Origin: an uncultured Collinsella sp.
GTDB taxonomy: Bacteria > Actinomycetota > Coriobacteriia > Coriobacteriales > Coriobacteriaceae
Assembly (NCBI GenBank): GCA_900545905.1
Contig: URBA01000053.1
Location: 1 to 8,074, forward strand
Direction: 5' to 3'
Length of the DNA stretch: 8,074 nucleotides
Every line of letters begins with the position of its first letter. The first letter of the stretch is position 1. Positions 1 to 6,159 of the stretch are shown here, in pieces. The notes beneath the pieces are model-generated. The model saw nothing but the letters and a program-made list of their open reading frames with translations. It ran no database searches and had not been told where the DNA came from. Both the position numbers and the translations under genes were made by a program.

Positions 1-1
1 C

Positions 2-1216
2 AAGTGCATGGAGAAAGACCCGGCAAACCGCTTCCAGACCGCCGACGAGCTGCGTCAGGTGCTCAACAGCTACCTGTCGGGCCGTGCCGTAAACATCTCG
101 GAGCCCACACGCATCATCGGTGCCCCCGGTGAGTTGGGCGCCACCAAGACTCGCGAGCTTTCCGATCAGACGCGCGCCATGGTGCGTCCCGTCTCGGGCG
201 TGAGCGGCCAGAATACCGCCCGTAGCTCGGTTTCGGGCTCCACCGGCTCCTACGAGGTCGAAAAGCCCAAATCCAACAAGAACAAGATCATCGCCGCCGT
301 GGTGGCGGCCGTTGCCGTCATCGGCATCGTGGTGGCCTTTGCCACAGGACTCTTTGGCGGCGAGCAGGTCACCGTTCCCGATGTACTGGGCAAGGACCAG
401 CAGACTGCCGTCGAGCTGATCAAGGAAGCCGGCCTCGAGGTCGGCACCATCGACCAAAGCTACAACGACGATGTCGACGAGGGCAAGGTCGCCGAGCAGA
501 CGCCCAACGGCAACACCAAGAAGGCCAAGGGCACTAAGGTGAACCTGGTAATCTCCAAGGGCCCCAAGCCCTCCGAGAAGGTTGAGGTTCCCAAGCTTGT
601 CGGCCTGACCAAGGACCAGGCCGAGGCCGCGCTGGCAAGCGTGGGCCTGAAGGGCAACGCAACCGAGGAGGCCAACGAGGCCGACGAAGGCCAGGTCTTT
701 GAGCAGGGCACTGATGCCGGCAAGGAAGTCGAGAAGGGCACGACCATCTCGTATAAGGTCTCCAGCGGTCCTGACACCACCTCCGTCCCCGATCTGACCG
801 ACATGACCGAGGCCCAGGCACGCAACGCTCTCGACATGGCTGGCTTTGGCGTCGACGTGAGCTACCAGGAGAACGACTCGGTTACCGAGGGCACCGTGAT
901 CAGCTGGAACCCCAGCGGTAAGCAGAAGCCCGGCGCCACGATTACCGTCGTCATTGCCAAGAAGTCCGGCAAGGCCAGCGTTCCGGGTAACCTGTACGGC
1001 AAGAGCATCTCCGCCGCCGTCACCGCGCTCAACAACGCCGGGTTCTACAACATCGCGTTCTGCGACCAGAACGGCAACCCCGTGAGTGGCAACGAAAACG
1101 CCACCGTTACGGGCGTCTCCCCCACCGGCAAGCAGTCCACCGACAGCACGATCACGCTGACGGTTTCGCTTTCTGGCTCTGCCTCGGGTGACGATTCCGA
1201 CACGACGACTAACTAG
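2..1216 (+). CDS. pknB: PASTA-domain Ser/Thr protein kinase, C-terminal part (5' end outside window)
   Basis: This is the 3' end of a membrane-anchored, Hanks-type Ser/Thr kinase that senses peptidoglycan or lipid II through extracellular PASTA repeats and regulates cell-wall growth. The reading frame is open from base 2, so the catalytic domain lies upstream. The first residues (KCMEKDPANRFQTADEL) are the typical last helix of the kinase C-lobe. Counting from the Met at base 8, a Ser/Thr-rich juxtamembrane linker runs to about residue 90, then a basic stretch (KSNKNK) and one transmembrane helix (about 94-117). Three clear PASTA repeats follow (about 119-186, 190-255, 257-318), each opening with a V-P-x-L/V motif. 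A fourth, divergent repeat (about 322-388) ends in a Ser/Thr/Asp-rich tail. It ends in TAG and is followed by a strong hairpin terminator. It converges with the operon to its right and is probably unrelated to it. The family call is firm; the exact name is by convention. Confidence 0.93.
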   Translation, partial: KCMEKDPANRFQTADELRQVLNSYLSGRAVNISEPTRIIGAPGELGATKTRELSDQTRAMVRPVSGVSGQNTARSSVSGSTGSYEVEKPKSNKNKIIAAVVAAVAVIGIVVAFATGLFGGEQVTVPDVLGKDQQTAVELIKEAGLEVGTIDQSYNDDVDEGKVAEQTPNGNTKKAKGTKVNLVISKGPKPSEKVEVPKLVGLTKDQAEAALASVGLKGNATEEANEADEGQVFEQGTDAGKEVEKGTTISYKVSSGPDTTSVPDLTDMTEAQARNALDMAGFGVDVSYQENDSVTEGTVISWNPSGKQKPGATITVVIAKKSGKASVPGNLYGKSISAAVTALNNAGFYNIAFCDQNGNPVSGNENATVTGVSPTGKQSTDSTITLTVSLSGSASGDDSDTTTN

Positions 1217-1268
1217 TCGACAACCCATCACCTGCAGCGGCTATGGCCGCAAACATATTCGCTCAACG

Positions 1269-1308
1269 GCGCCCGCTTGCTCCCCAGCAAGCGGGCGCGT
1301 TATTTATC
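1269..1308 (+). terminator. Intrinsic terminator of the PASTA kinase gene
   Basis: Perfect 13-bp stem GCGCCCGCTTGCT / AGCAAGCGGGCGC (1269-1281 and 1286-1298) with a CCCC loop, followed by the T-rich run GTTATTTAT. It starts about 50 bases after the kinase stop codon and points the same way. The T-tract is interrupted, but the stem is very strong. Confidence 0.85.
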
Positions 1309-1336
1309 GACAGGCCAGGGCTCCATAGCAACGCAA

Positions 1337-1360
1337 AGAGGCCCGCAAAAGCGAGCCTCT
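1337..1360 (-). terminator. Hairpin terminator reading leftward
   Basis: On the minus strand the RNA would form AGAGGCUCGC / GCGGGCCUCU with a UUUU loop, ten pairs with one U-G wobble, followed by UUUGCGUU. On the plus strand the same stem has a C-A mismatch, so the minus orientation is favoured. It lies 32 bases after the TAG at 1393-1395, so it may once have closed the decayed gene there, and it could now end transcripts running out of frlD. No closer terminator is seen after frlD. Confidence 0.6.
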
Positions 1361-1409
1361 CAGGTAACAACAGATATGTGATGCAGTAATTACTAGCCGC
1401 AGAACTTCA

Positions 1410-1427
1410 CCATGGTCTCGACCATGG
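1410..1427. repeat. 18-bp palindrome CCATGGTC-TC-GACCATGG
   Basis: Two perfect 8-bp arms are separated by two bases. It falls inside the possible C-terminal tail (SMVETMVK) of the remnant gene, so part of its symmetry may come from the repeated codons ATG GTC / ATG GTG. No function can be assigned. Confidence 0.5.
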
Positions 1428-1501
1428 ACTCTTGCCTATAGACAAAATGTCCAGAAGCAAGGAGATGAAAGAGTAAGGACAACGCCCTCTAAAAGAAGGC
1501 C

Positions 1502-1539
1502 GTATATGAAGATTGCATATCCCTTTTGCCTTCATATAC
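1502..1539. repeat. 10-bp inverted repeat GTATATGAAG / CTTCATATAC
   Basis: Perfect arms at 1502-1511 and 1530-1539 are separated by 18 bases, in the AT-richer part of the gap. It has no T-tract on either side, so it is not a terminator. It could be an old operator, a mobile-element scar, or chance. Confidence 0.5.
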
Positions 1540-1709
1540 TCAAGAAGCACCCCTCGAAGCGCTCCTGAGAGGCCCCCTTGGATGCAACCCAGGGGATCCA
1601 GATTCTGGTAGACATCGGCACAGCAAAATCCTGCCGCGCAGGCACGAACGGACATCTTGACTCCCAACGCAATGCGGGGCGCCCCAAGACACCCTGCCAC
1701 GACAAAAAA

Positions 1710-2582
1710 CTAGTTCTCGTAGACCAGCGGGTGGCCCCAACTGCCCTCGATCTTGCAGGTCTGCGCTGCAAAACCGGCAGCGAAGTCCAAGCTCTCGCGA
1801 ATTGCGGCCTCGCCGCACTCGCCGGCCTTCTTCTTGGAAAGATAGGTGACCAAAAACGCCGTCAGCAGTGAATCGCCGGCCGCCATAGCGTCTTTGAGCT
1901 CCTCGGGCGCCACGGGCTTGATGCCCTGCTCGTAGAAGTTTTCGCCGTCATAGGCGACGGAGCCCTTGCTCCCGCGCGACGCGCATACGATTTGAGGGCC
2001 AAGGGCCTTCACCCACTCGAGCTTCGCCTTGATATCCTCCAGGGAAGCGTCGCCCATGGACATAAAGGCGTACGTCACAAATGGCGCAATCTGCTCGAAG
2101 TACTCGTCGGTGGAGTCATCGGAGAAGTCGAAGCTGATAGGCACGCCGGCAGCCTTGATCTTGGGGAGCTCGCGCTCGGTGAAGCAGTAGTTGCCGCTGT
2201 GCACCAAATCGAAGCCGCTGACGTACTCGGCGGCGAAGCGGTCTATCACGTAGCGCATGTCGCCACGTATGCCGCCTTCATTGGAGCCCAGGAAGATACG
2301 GTCCCCGGTCTCGTCAACGGTCACGCGAGCGGCGCCGTTGACGCCCAGGACCTGCTGGCAGCGAAGAAGCTCGACGCCCTCGTCCTCGAGCGATGCTATA
2401 ACGTGCTCGGCCTCCTCATCTGATCCGAAGATTCCCATGTAGGCGCTGCGATCGACGCCGAGCTTCTTGGCGAAGACGGCGAAGTTAACTGCATTGCCGC
2501 CGGGATACATGGTCTTGATGTGCTCGTACTTATCGACAACGTTGTCTCCAAAGCCAAGCACGCTTATAGGATAGGCTGCCAT
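1710..2582 (-). CDS. frlD: Fructoselysine-6-kinase-like PfkB-family sugar kinase
   Basis: A 290-residue ribokinase/PfkB-family kinase expected to phosphorylate a cytoplasmic Amadori compound (fructoselysine) on the sugar C6 hydroxyl with ATP. It resembles E. coli FrlD along its length: GDNVVDKY near the N-terminus (12-19), PGGNAVNFAVFAKKLG (27-42, the substrate-binding GGN motif), FDFSDD (151-156), and the C-terminal anion-hole motif as DAMAAGDSLL (231-240) with catalytic Asp237. The canonical first Gly of GAGD is Ala here. The C-terminus IEGSWGHP recalls the IQYHGAW end of the E. coli protein. The ATG at 2582 is chosen because GGAG (2589-2592) sits 6 bases upstream; the ATG at 2594 overlaps that site and is unlikely. 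It is the last intact gene of the operon, 99 bases after frlB with a hairpin in between. The family is certain; the exact substrate is inferred from neighbours. Confidence 0.85.
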   Translation of the reverse strand: MAAYPISVLGFGDNVVDKYEHIKTMYPGGNAVNFAVFAKKLGVDRSAYMGIFGSDEEAEHVIASLEDEGVELLRCQQVLGVNGAARVTVDETGDRIFLGSNEGGIRGDMRYVIDRFAAEYVSGFDLVHSGNYCFTERELPKIKAAGVPISFDFSDDSTDEYFEQIAPFVTYAFMSMGDASLEDIKAKLEWVKALGPQIVCASRGSKGSVAYDGENFYEQGIKPVAPEELKDAMAAGDSLLTAFLVTYLSKKKAGECGEAAIRESLDFAAGFAAQTCKIEGSWGHPLVYEN

Positions 2583-2625
2583 GGTTATCTCCATTCAGGT
2601 AAACCGCCGTGGTTACGGCGAGCAG

Positions 2626-2671
2626 ACGGGGCGCGAGGGATTCGCACGTCTCAACGCGCCTCGCGCCCCGT
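2626..2671 (-). other. Intra-operon stem-loop between frlB and frlD
   Basis: A perfect 13-bp inverted repeat, ACGGGGCGCGAGG / CCTCGCGCCCCGT (2626-2638 and 2659-2671), with a 20-base loop. In the direction of the operon it begins about 10 bases after the frlB stop and has no T-run behind it, so it should not terminate efficiently. It more likely protects the 3' end of the upstream mRNA or attenuates frlD expression. In the plus direction it is followed by TTTT, but no plus-strand gene feeds it. Confidence 0.7.
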
Positions 2672-2681
2672 TTTAAAATCG

Positions 2682-3650
2682 CTAGTACTTCTCGATGCCC
2701 ATGTAACGACGCACGTCCGGGTGATGGTCGAACACCTTGCCGCGAGCGGAGCGCAGCTCACAGTTCATCGCGTAGAACAGGATTGGATCAAGGAACGCGC
2801 GAACGCTCGCCGGTACTTGGTCCATGCCGTACTCCATGGCGTCGAGCACCATAAGAGTGTCGGTATGGGTCTCGAGGAATGCGAGGGCGCGCTCATCCAT
2901 GGCTCGGCACTCACTAGAAGACATCTGCAGGAAGTAGAAGACTCCGGGCTCGGTCACCTCGAAGGGGCCGTGGAAGTACTCGCCGGAGTGGATATAGGCG
3001 CAGCTCTGCCACTGCATCTCCATAAGCGAGCAGATAGCGAAGCCATAGGCCTGGCTAAACACGGGACCGGACCCCAAGATATACAGGAACTTGTGGTCCT
3101 GGCACAGGGCGGCAAAACGGTCGCAGAGTTCGGCGTTGACCTTCTCGCGAGCTGCAGGCAGGATCTGGTCCATCTTGGCGATGCCTTCGTACATGTCGGC
3201 AAGGTCGGCATAACCTTCCTGCTGATCCAGGAGCTCGGAAGCGAGAGCCAAAGAGATGCCGGCGGGCACCTCCGCCTGCGGAACTCCCTCGCCCCACGGA
3301 TATACCCAGCACGTCCACTCACCGTTATCGATGCCGGAACCCGCGTTGTCCGTCTGCACGATAACGGTCGCGCCCGCCGCCTTGGCGATCGAGCACGCAT
3401 CGATTACCTCGGGGGTGTTGCCGGAGTGGCTGCAAGCGATGACAAGGGACTTTTCGCCCAAGCGCTTGGGACGCATGATATCGAACTCGCGGGCGGTATA
3501 CGCCTCGCTGGCAAACGTAGTCGCCTCGCGCTTGAGCAGCTCGTGGGCGGGCAGCAGGTCGATGAGGGAGCCGCCGCAGGCAACCCAGAAGACGCTATCG
3601 AAACCGCCCTTTTCAGCGATTGCGTCGGCGATAAGATCATGTGCGTTCAT
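2682..3650 (-). CDS. frlB: Fructoselysine-6-phosphate deglycase-like SIS-domain protein
   Basis: A 322-residue cytoplasmic protein with two SIS (sugar isomerase) domains, expected to convert a 6-phosphorylated Amadori compound to glucose-6-phosphate plus the free amine (lysine for fructoselysine). SIS1 shows WVACGGSLIDLLPAH (23-37) and the phosphate loop CSHSGNTPEV (73-82); SIS2 begins ILGSGPVFSQAYGFA (191-205). Glu211 (LMEMQW) and His227 (YFHGP) are 16 residues apart, the same spacing as the catalytic Glu/His pair of GlmS isomerase and of the fructose-asparagine deglycase FraB, so the active site looks intact. The end, HPDVRRYMGIEKY, matches the E. coli FrlB C-terminus closely. The ATG at 3650 is chosen for the AAAGGAAG site (3658-3665) 7 bases upstream; a further upstream in-frame start at 3689 lies within a hairpin and has no site. 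It sits between frlC and frlD. Relatives acting on glucoselysine or fructose-asparagine cannot be excluded. Confidence 0.88.
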   Translation of the reverse strand: MNAHDLIADAIAEKGGFDSVFWVACGGSLIDLLPAHELLKREATTFASEAYTAREFDIMRPKRLGEKSLVIACSHSGNTPEVIDACSIAKAAGATVIVQTDNAGSGIDNGEWTCWVYPWGEGVPQAEVPAGISLALASELLDQQEGYADLADMYEGIAKMDQILPAAREKVNAELCDRFAALCQDHKFLYILGSGPVFSQAYGFAICSLMEMQWQSCAYIHSGEYFHGPFEVTEPGVFYFLQMSSSECRAMDERALAFLETHTDTLMVLDAMEYGMDQVPASVRAFLDPILFYAMNCELRSARGKVFDHHPDVRRYMGIEKY

Positions 3651-3671
3651 TGTTATTCTTCCTTTCGATAC

Positions 3672-3687
3672 GGCGGACGAATCCGCC
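3672..3687 (-). other. Small hairpin just upstream of the frlB ribosome-binding site
   Basis: On the minus strand GGCGGA-TTCG-TCCGCC forms a perfect 6-bp stem with a UUCG loop, ending 6 bases before the AAAGGAAG ribosome-binding site of frlB. A weaker stem, GTCAA-5-TTGAC (3710-3714 / 3720-3724), lies in the same frlC-frlB gap. Neither has a T-tract. They may shape mRNA stability or frlB translation; this is inference. Confidence 0.6.
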
Positions 3688-3750
3688 AACGTTTACTGCG
3701 AGTCTTCTCGTCAAGCGTGTTGACTTCCCCACGCGAATGGGAGCTACGCG

Positions 3751-4608
3751 CTAGTCGACAAAATACCTCTCGAAGGCGTCCATGTTGTGCCGGTCCGCTG
3801 CTGCGGGATCATCGAAATACCTTCCATCGGTGATCTCCTGACCAAGATAGCCCTCGAACCCATGCGCGTTGAGGACGCGTACGAAATCGTCCATACTGTG
3901 CTTTCCATCGCCCCAAACCAGATGGCCATATGGGTCGCCATCAATGAAGCGCATGTTCCTTATGGCACCATCGCCAAACTCAGCAAACCACTCTTCAAGG
4001 CTCTCGCCGGCGACTCCCATAGCGGTAGTGTCCACCATTGGAGTAAGGTGCGGGCTGGCTACTTGGTCAAGCATGCGCCTGGCGTCCGCGAGTGTAACCA
4101 CCAAGTTGCTCTCTTCCGGCCTCAGGCTCTCCATGCAGAGGGTCACGCCGTGCTCGCCGGCATAGTCCGCAAGAATCGCCAAGTGCTCGGCAGAGCGCTT
4201 CCAAGCCTCCTCGCGGTCCTCGTCCCAATCGCCCCAACCGGAGTTGATGGACATATACGGGGCGCCGAGCACCTCGGCGAGCTCGATGCCGTGCTTAAAG
4301 TAAGCGAGGCTCCGCTGCGCGTGGAGGGGCTTTCTGGCAGCGTACTGCCACGGATACACCACGTTCTCCGGACACAGGGAGCTCACGGAGAGTCCGCGGG
4401 ACTCGATCTTGCGGCGAAGCTCGTCGGCCTCGAAATACCCCGTGTGGTCCAGCGTCACGTGCGGCTCGGCCGCCCAAAGCTCGATGGTTTTGAAGCCAAG
4501 GCGCTGCTGAGCATCAAGGAAGTAATCGAGCGACCACATGATGTAGTGAATGTTCATGCCGGCGACCTGCTCGCGACGCAGACGGGGTGTGGAAGCGCTT
4601 AAATCCAT
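3751..4608 (-). CDS. frlC: FrlC-like sugar isomerase/epimerase (TIM barrel), with an altered metal site
   Basis: A 285-residue AP-endonuclease-2-type TIM-barrel protein (xylose-isomerase-like fold). The E. coli homologue FrlC interconverts fructoselysine and its C3 epimer psicoselysine. Family marks include LGFKTIELWAAEPH (37-50), CPENVVYPW (79-87), CMESLRPEESNLVV (158-171), MVDTTAM (191-197), GHLVWGDGKHSMDDF (228-242) and GYLGQEITDG (253-262). Three of the four usual metal ligands are present (Glu160, Asp193, Glu258). The fourth, normally the second His of an H-x-H-F/I motif, is Arg220 (RNMRFIDGD), and the preceding His is Asn218. The ATG at 4608 is chosen because AGGAGG (4617-4622) lies 8 bases upstream; a GTG at 4617 overlaps that site. 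A Met at residue 18 aligns with the start of E. coli FrlC but has a poor site. It begins 12 bases after the transporter stop, so the two are probably translationally coupled. Confidence 0.82.
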   Translation of the reverse strand: MDLSASTPRLRREQVAGMNIHYIMWSLDYFLDAQQRLGFKTIELWAAEPHVTLDHTGYFEADELRRKIESRGLSVSSLCPENVVYPWQYAARKPLHAQRSLAYFKHGIELAEVLGAPYMSINSGWGDWDEDREEAWKRSAEHLAILADYAGEHGVTLCMESLRPEESNLVVTLADARRMLDQVASPHLTPMVDTTAMGVAGESLEEWFAEFGDGAIRNMRFIDGDPYGHLVWGDGKHSMDDFVRVLNAHGFEGYLGQEITDGRYFDDPAAADRHNMDAFERYFVD

Positions 4609-4616
4609 GCTGGGCA

Positions 4617-4622
4617 CCTCCT
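4617..4622 (-). promoter_or_regulatory. Ribosome-binding site of frlC overlapping the transporter stop codon
   Basis: AGGAGG on the minus strand shares its first bases with the TAG stop of the transporter gene (4621-4623). It sits 8 bases before the ATG at 4608 and so decides between the possible starts. The arrangement suggests coupled translation of transporter and epimerase. Confidence 0.75.
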
Positions 4623-6084
4623 ACATCGGCAGTAGGCCGGAGATCACAGTCGCGACCAATCCGAACAGAACCATGAAGATAAAGAACTTCCAGATGGTCT
4701 TCCACCATTGCCCGAAGGAGATCTTCGCCACGGCAAGACCCGCGACGGTCATGCCCGCAACGGGGCTGATGGTGTTGACGGTCTGGTTCGCGAACTGCAG
4801 AGCGGTGACGGCAGCCCCGGGATTGAGGCCCATAAGCTCGGTCAGCGGGCCCATGACGGGCATGGTGAGTGCAGCGAGGCCGGAGCTGGAAGGAACCAGC
4901 AGCGAAAGCAGGCCGAGGACGATGTACATGAAGGTGGTATAGATGAAGGACGGAGCGCCCGCAAGGAGTCCGACGAGCCAGTTAAGAATAGAGTCGATGA
5001 TCATTCCGCCCTCTGCGACGACCAGGATGCCGCGGGCGATGCCGATGATGCAGGCTGCGTAGGCGAAGTCGGCGATTCCGCGGACGAACTCCTCCGCAAT
5101 GGTCTTCTCGTCCAGGCCGCCGAGTATGCCGGCAAGAAGGCCCATGGCCAGGAACACCATGGAGATCTCGTCCATATACCAGCCCTGGGTAACGAGGCCC
5201 CACACGATAACGCCCATGCCGACCGCGAAATCAATGAGGACGAGCTTGTGGCGAAGCGTGAACTCCTCTTCGATAGAGGCATCGGTGACAGAGAACTCGA
5301 TGCGCTTCTGCTTATCGTCCTCATAGGTGATGGAGGACTTGGGATCGAGCTTGACGCGGCGCGCGTAGCGCATGGCCCAGAAAATGCCCGCGGCGGTGAA
5401 GATGACCCACAGGATGGCGCGGAGCCAAAGCTGGGGATTTCCCTCGATGCCGATAACGCCCTGGGCGATCAGCACGTTGAAAGGATCAATAGTGGATGCG
5501 CAGTAACCAAGGTTGGGGCCGAGGAAGCAGATGATGAACGCGGTCATGGAGTCATACCCGATGCTCAGCATGATGGGGATGAAGATCGCGTAGAACGGCA
5601 GCGCCTCCTCGGACATGCCGAACGTGGTGCCGCAGATCGAGAGCAGGATCATGGAGATGGGGATGATCAAGATGTCCTTGTTCTTCAGCTTCTTGATCAC
5701 GCGGCTCATGCCGGCGTTTAGGGCGTTGGTCTTGGTGACGATGGCGAACGATCCGCCGATCAGCAGGACGAACGCGACGACATCGGCCGCAGCCTGAATG
5801 CCCTTGGCGGGAGCCTGCAGGACGGCATCGATGCCCTGTCGCAGATCGACGGTCTCCCCCGTCTCCGAATCGGTGTAGACCTTGTCGACCTCTTGGTACG
5901 TTCCGGCTACGGCGACTTCTCGCTCGCCCGCGGCCGTCTGAATGGTCTGGCGGTCGAACTGACCCGATGGGACGATCCATGTGAGCACCGCGAAGAACAC
6001 GATCAGCATGAACGCGATGGTGTACACATGGGGAAGCTGGAGATGGAATCTGCGCTTGGGCTTCTCCTGTTTGGCATCCGGCAT
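4621..6084 (-). CDS. YfcC-family (DcuC superfamily) membrane carrier, first gene of the operon
   Basis: A 487-residue polytopic inner-membrane protein of the YfcC family, ion-coupled carriers or antiporters related to DcuC and AbgT-type permeases; E. coli YfcC is annotated as a putative basic amino acid antiporter. The first membrane helix (about 20-38, ending in the family-typical WIVPSGQF) is followed by a roughly 60-residue hydrophilic segment, then helices around 101-118, 138-150, 160-176, 180-197 and 219-238. A cytoplasmic charged stretch (241-280) precedes the second half (about 281-299, 306-324, 339-357, 362-397 and 463-485). Conserved-looking re-entrant motifs are GTTFGMSEEALPFY (152-165) and VPSSSGLAALTMP (397-409), paired with ANQTVNTISP (432-441). 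AGGAGG (6091-6096) sits 6 bases before the ATG. The position suggests it imports the Amadori substrate of FrlB/C/D, possibly in exchange for the released amino acid; that is inference. Confidence 0.85.
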   Translation of the reverse strand: MPDAKQEKPKRRFHLQLPHVYTIAFMLIVFFAVLTWIVPSGQFDRQTIQTAAGEREVAVAGTYQEVDKVYTDSETGETVDLRQGIDAVLQAPAKGIQAAADVVAFVLLIGGSFAIVTKTNALNAGMSRVIKKLKNKDILIIPISMILLSICGTTFGMSEEALPFYAIFIPIMLSIGYDSMTAFIICFLGPNLGYCASTIDPFNVLIAQGVIGIEGNPQLWLRAILWVIFTAAGIFWAMRYARRVKLDPKSSITYEDDKQKRIEFSVTDASIEEEFTLRHKLVLIDFAVGMGVIVWGLVTQGWYMDEISMVFLAMGLLAGILGGLDEKTIAEEFVRGIADFAYAACIIGIARGILVVAEGGMIIDSILNWLVGLLAGAPSFIYTTFMYIVLGLLSLLVPSSSGLAALTMPVMGPLTELMGLNPGAAVTALQFANQTVNTISPVAGMTVAGLAVAKISFGQWWKTIWKFFIFMVLFGLVATVISGLLPM

Positions 6085-6090
6085 TCTTAA

Positions 6091-6096
6091 CCTCCT
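6091..6096 (-). promoter_or_regulatory. Ribosome-binding site of the transporter gene
   Basis: A consensus AGGAGG on the minus strand, 6 bases before the ATG at 6084. It fixes the start of the first operon gene and leaves a leader of about 65-70 bases from the predicted transcription start. Confidence 0.8.
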
Positions 6097-6138
6097 GCCA
6101 GAGCAACGATGCTTGCCAAAAATCCTTCACGTATAGGC

Positions 6139-6159
6139 AAACATCTTAGGTTGTTCTAT
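6139..6159 (-). promoter_or_regulatory. Proximal operator candidate (21-bp repeat, copy 1)
   Basis: Reads ATAGAACAACCTAAGATG then TTT on the minus strand, starting at the last base of the -10 box and covering the predicted transcription start. Its core AACA-N8-TGTT (6140-6155) is an imperfect palindrome, as expected for a dimeric GntR-type repressor. Binding here would block initiation. Confidence 0.65.

Larger units (their letters stand above)
1393..1655 (-). pseudogene. Probable decayed PfkB-family sugar kinase remnant
   Basis: An ATG at 1655-1653 is preceded by GGGAG (plus-strand 1661-1665) with a 5-base spacer, a good ribosome-binding site, and starts 54 bases after the frlD stop. The first 20 residues, containing AAGFCCADVYQNLD, resemble the first strand and substrate-binding Asp of PfkB-family sugar kinases; the intact frlD next door has LGFGDNVVDKYEHI at the equivalent place. 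After that the similarity stops: the frame runs only 82 codons to a stop at 1407, far short of the roughly 260-320 residues of the family. In another frame a plausible C-terminal tail, ESMVETMVKFCG, ends at TAG 1393-1395, followed by the hairpin at 1337-1360. I read this as one gene that lost its middle by deletion and frameshift, but the link between the two ends is inference. Alternatively it is a short expressed ORF of 82 codons (1407-1655) with no function I can assign. Confidence 0.4.
1217..1709. other. Gene-free gap between convergent genes, holding decay products
   Basis: About 490 bases separate the kinase stop from the frlD stop. No intact conserved gene is visible on either strand. 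From left to right it contains the kinase terminator (1269-1298), a second hairpin that works better on the minus strand (1337-1360), a short in-frame tail ending in a minus-strand TAG at 1393, an 18-bp palindrome (1410-1427), a 10-bp inverted repeat (1502-1511 / 1530-1539), and a minus-strand start with ribosome-binding site and a PfkB-like N-terminus (from 1655). Part of the gap (roughly 1430-1540) is visibly more AT-rich than the flanking genes. Confidence 0.6.

Noticed and set aside
1673..1690. GGGGCGCCCC palindrome shortly after frlD as the operon terminator
   Set aside because: The stem has no room for a loop and there is no following T-tract in the minus direction; the T-run after frlD lies before it, not after.
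2626..2675. Plus-strand intrinsic terminator (13-bp stem followed by TTTT)
   Set aside because: No plus-strand gene lies upstream; the nearest, the PASTA kinase, already has its own terminator more than 1.3 kb earlier. It is annotated as an intra-operon hairpin instead.
2520..3833. 437-codon open frame on the plus strand opposite frlB and frlD
   Set aside because: It is antisense to two well-recognised genes, crosses their intergenic gap, shows no family motif, and is explained by GC-rich third positions keeping the reverse frame open.
4615..4617. GTG start for frlC three codons upstream of the chosen ATG
   Set aside because: The GTG lies at the end of the AGGAGG ribosome-binding sequence itself and would have no site of its own; the ATG at 4608 has ideal spacing.
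6102..6118. Sigma-54-like promoter TGGCAAG-N5-TTGCT on the minus strand before the transporter gene, tempting given the LevR-like regulator
   Set aside because: The GG and GC elements are 11 bases apart instead of the strict 10, and the start would fall on the transporter ribosome-binding site. The vegetative promoter at 6159-6187 explains the operon better.
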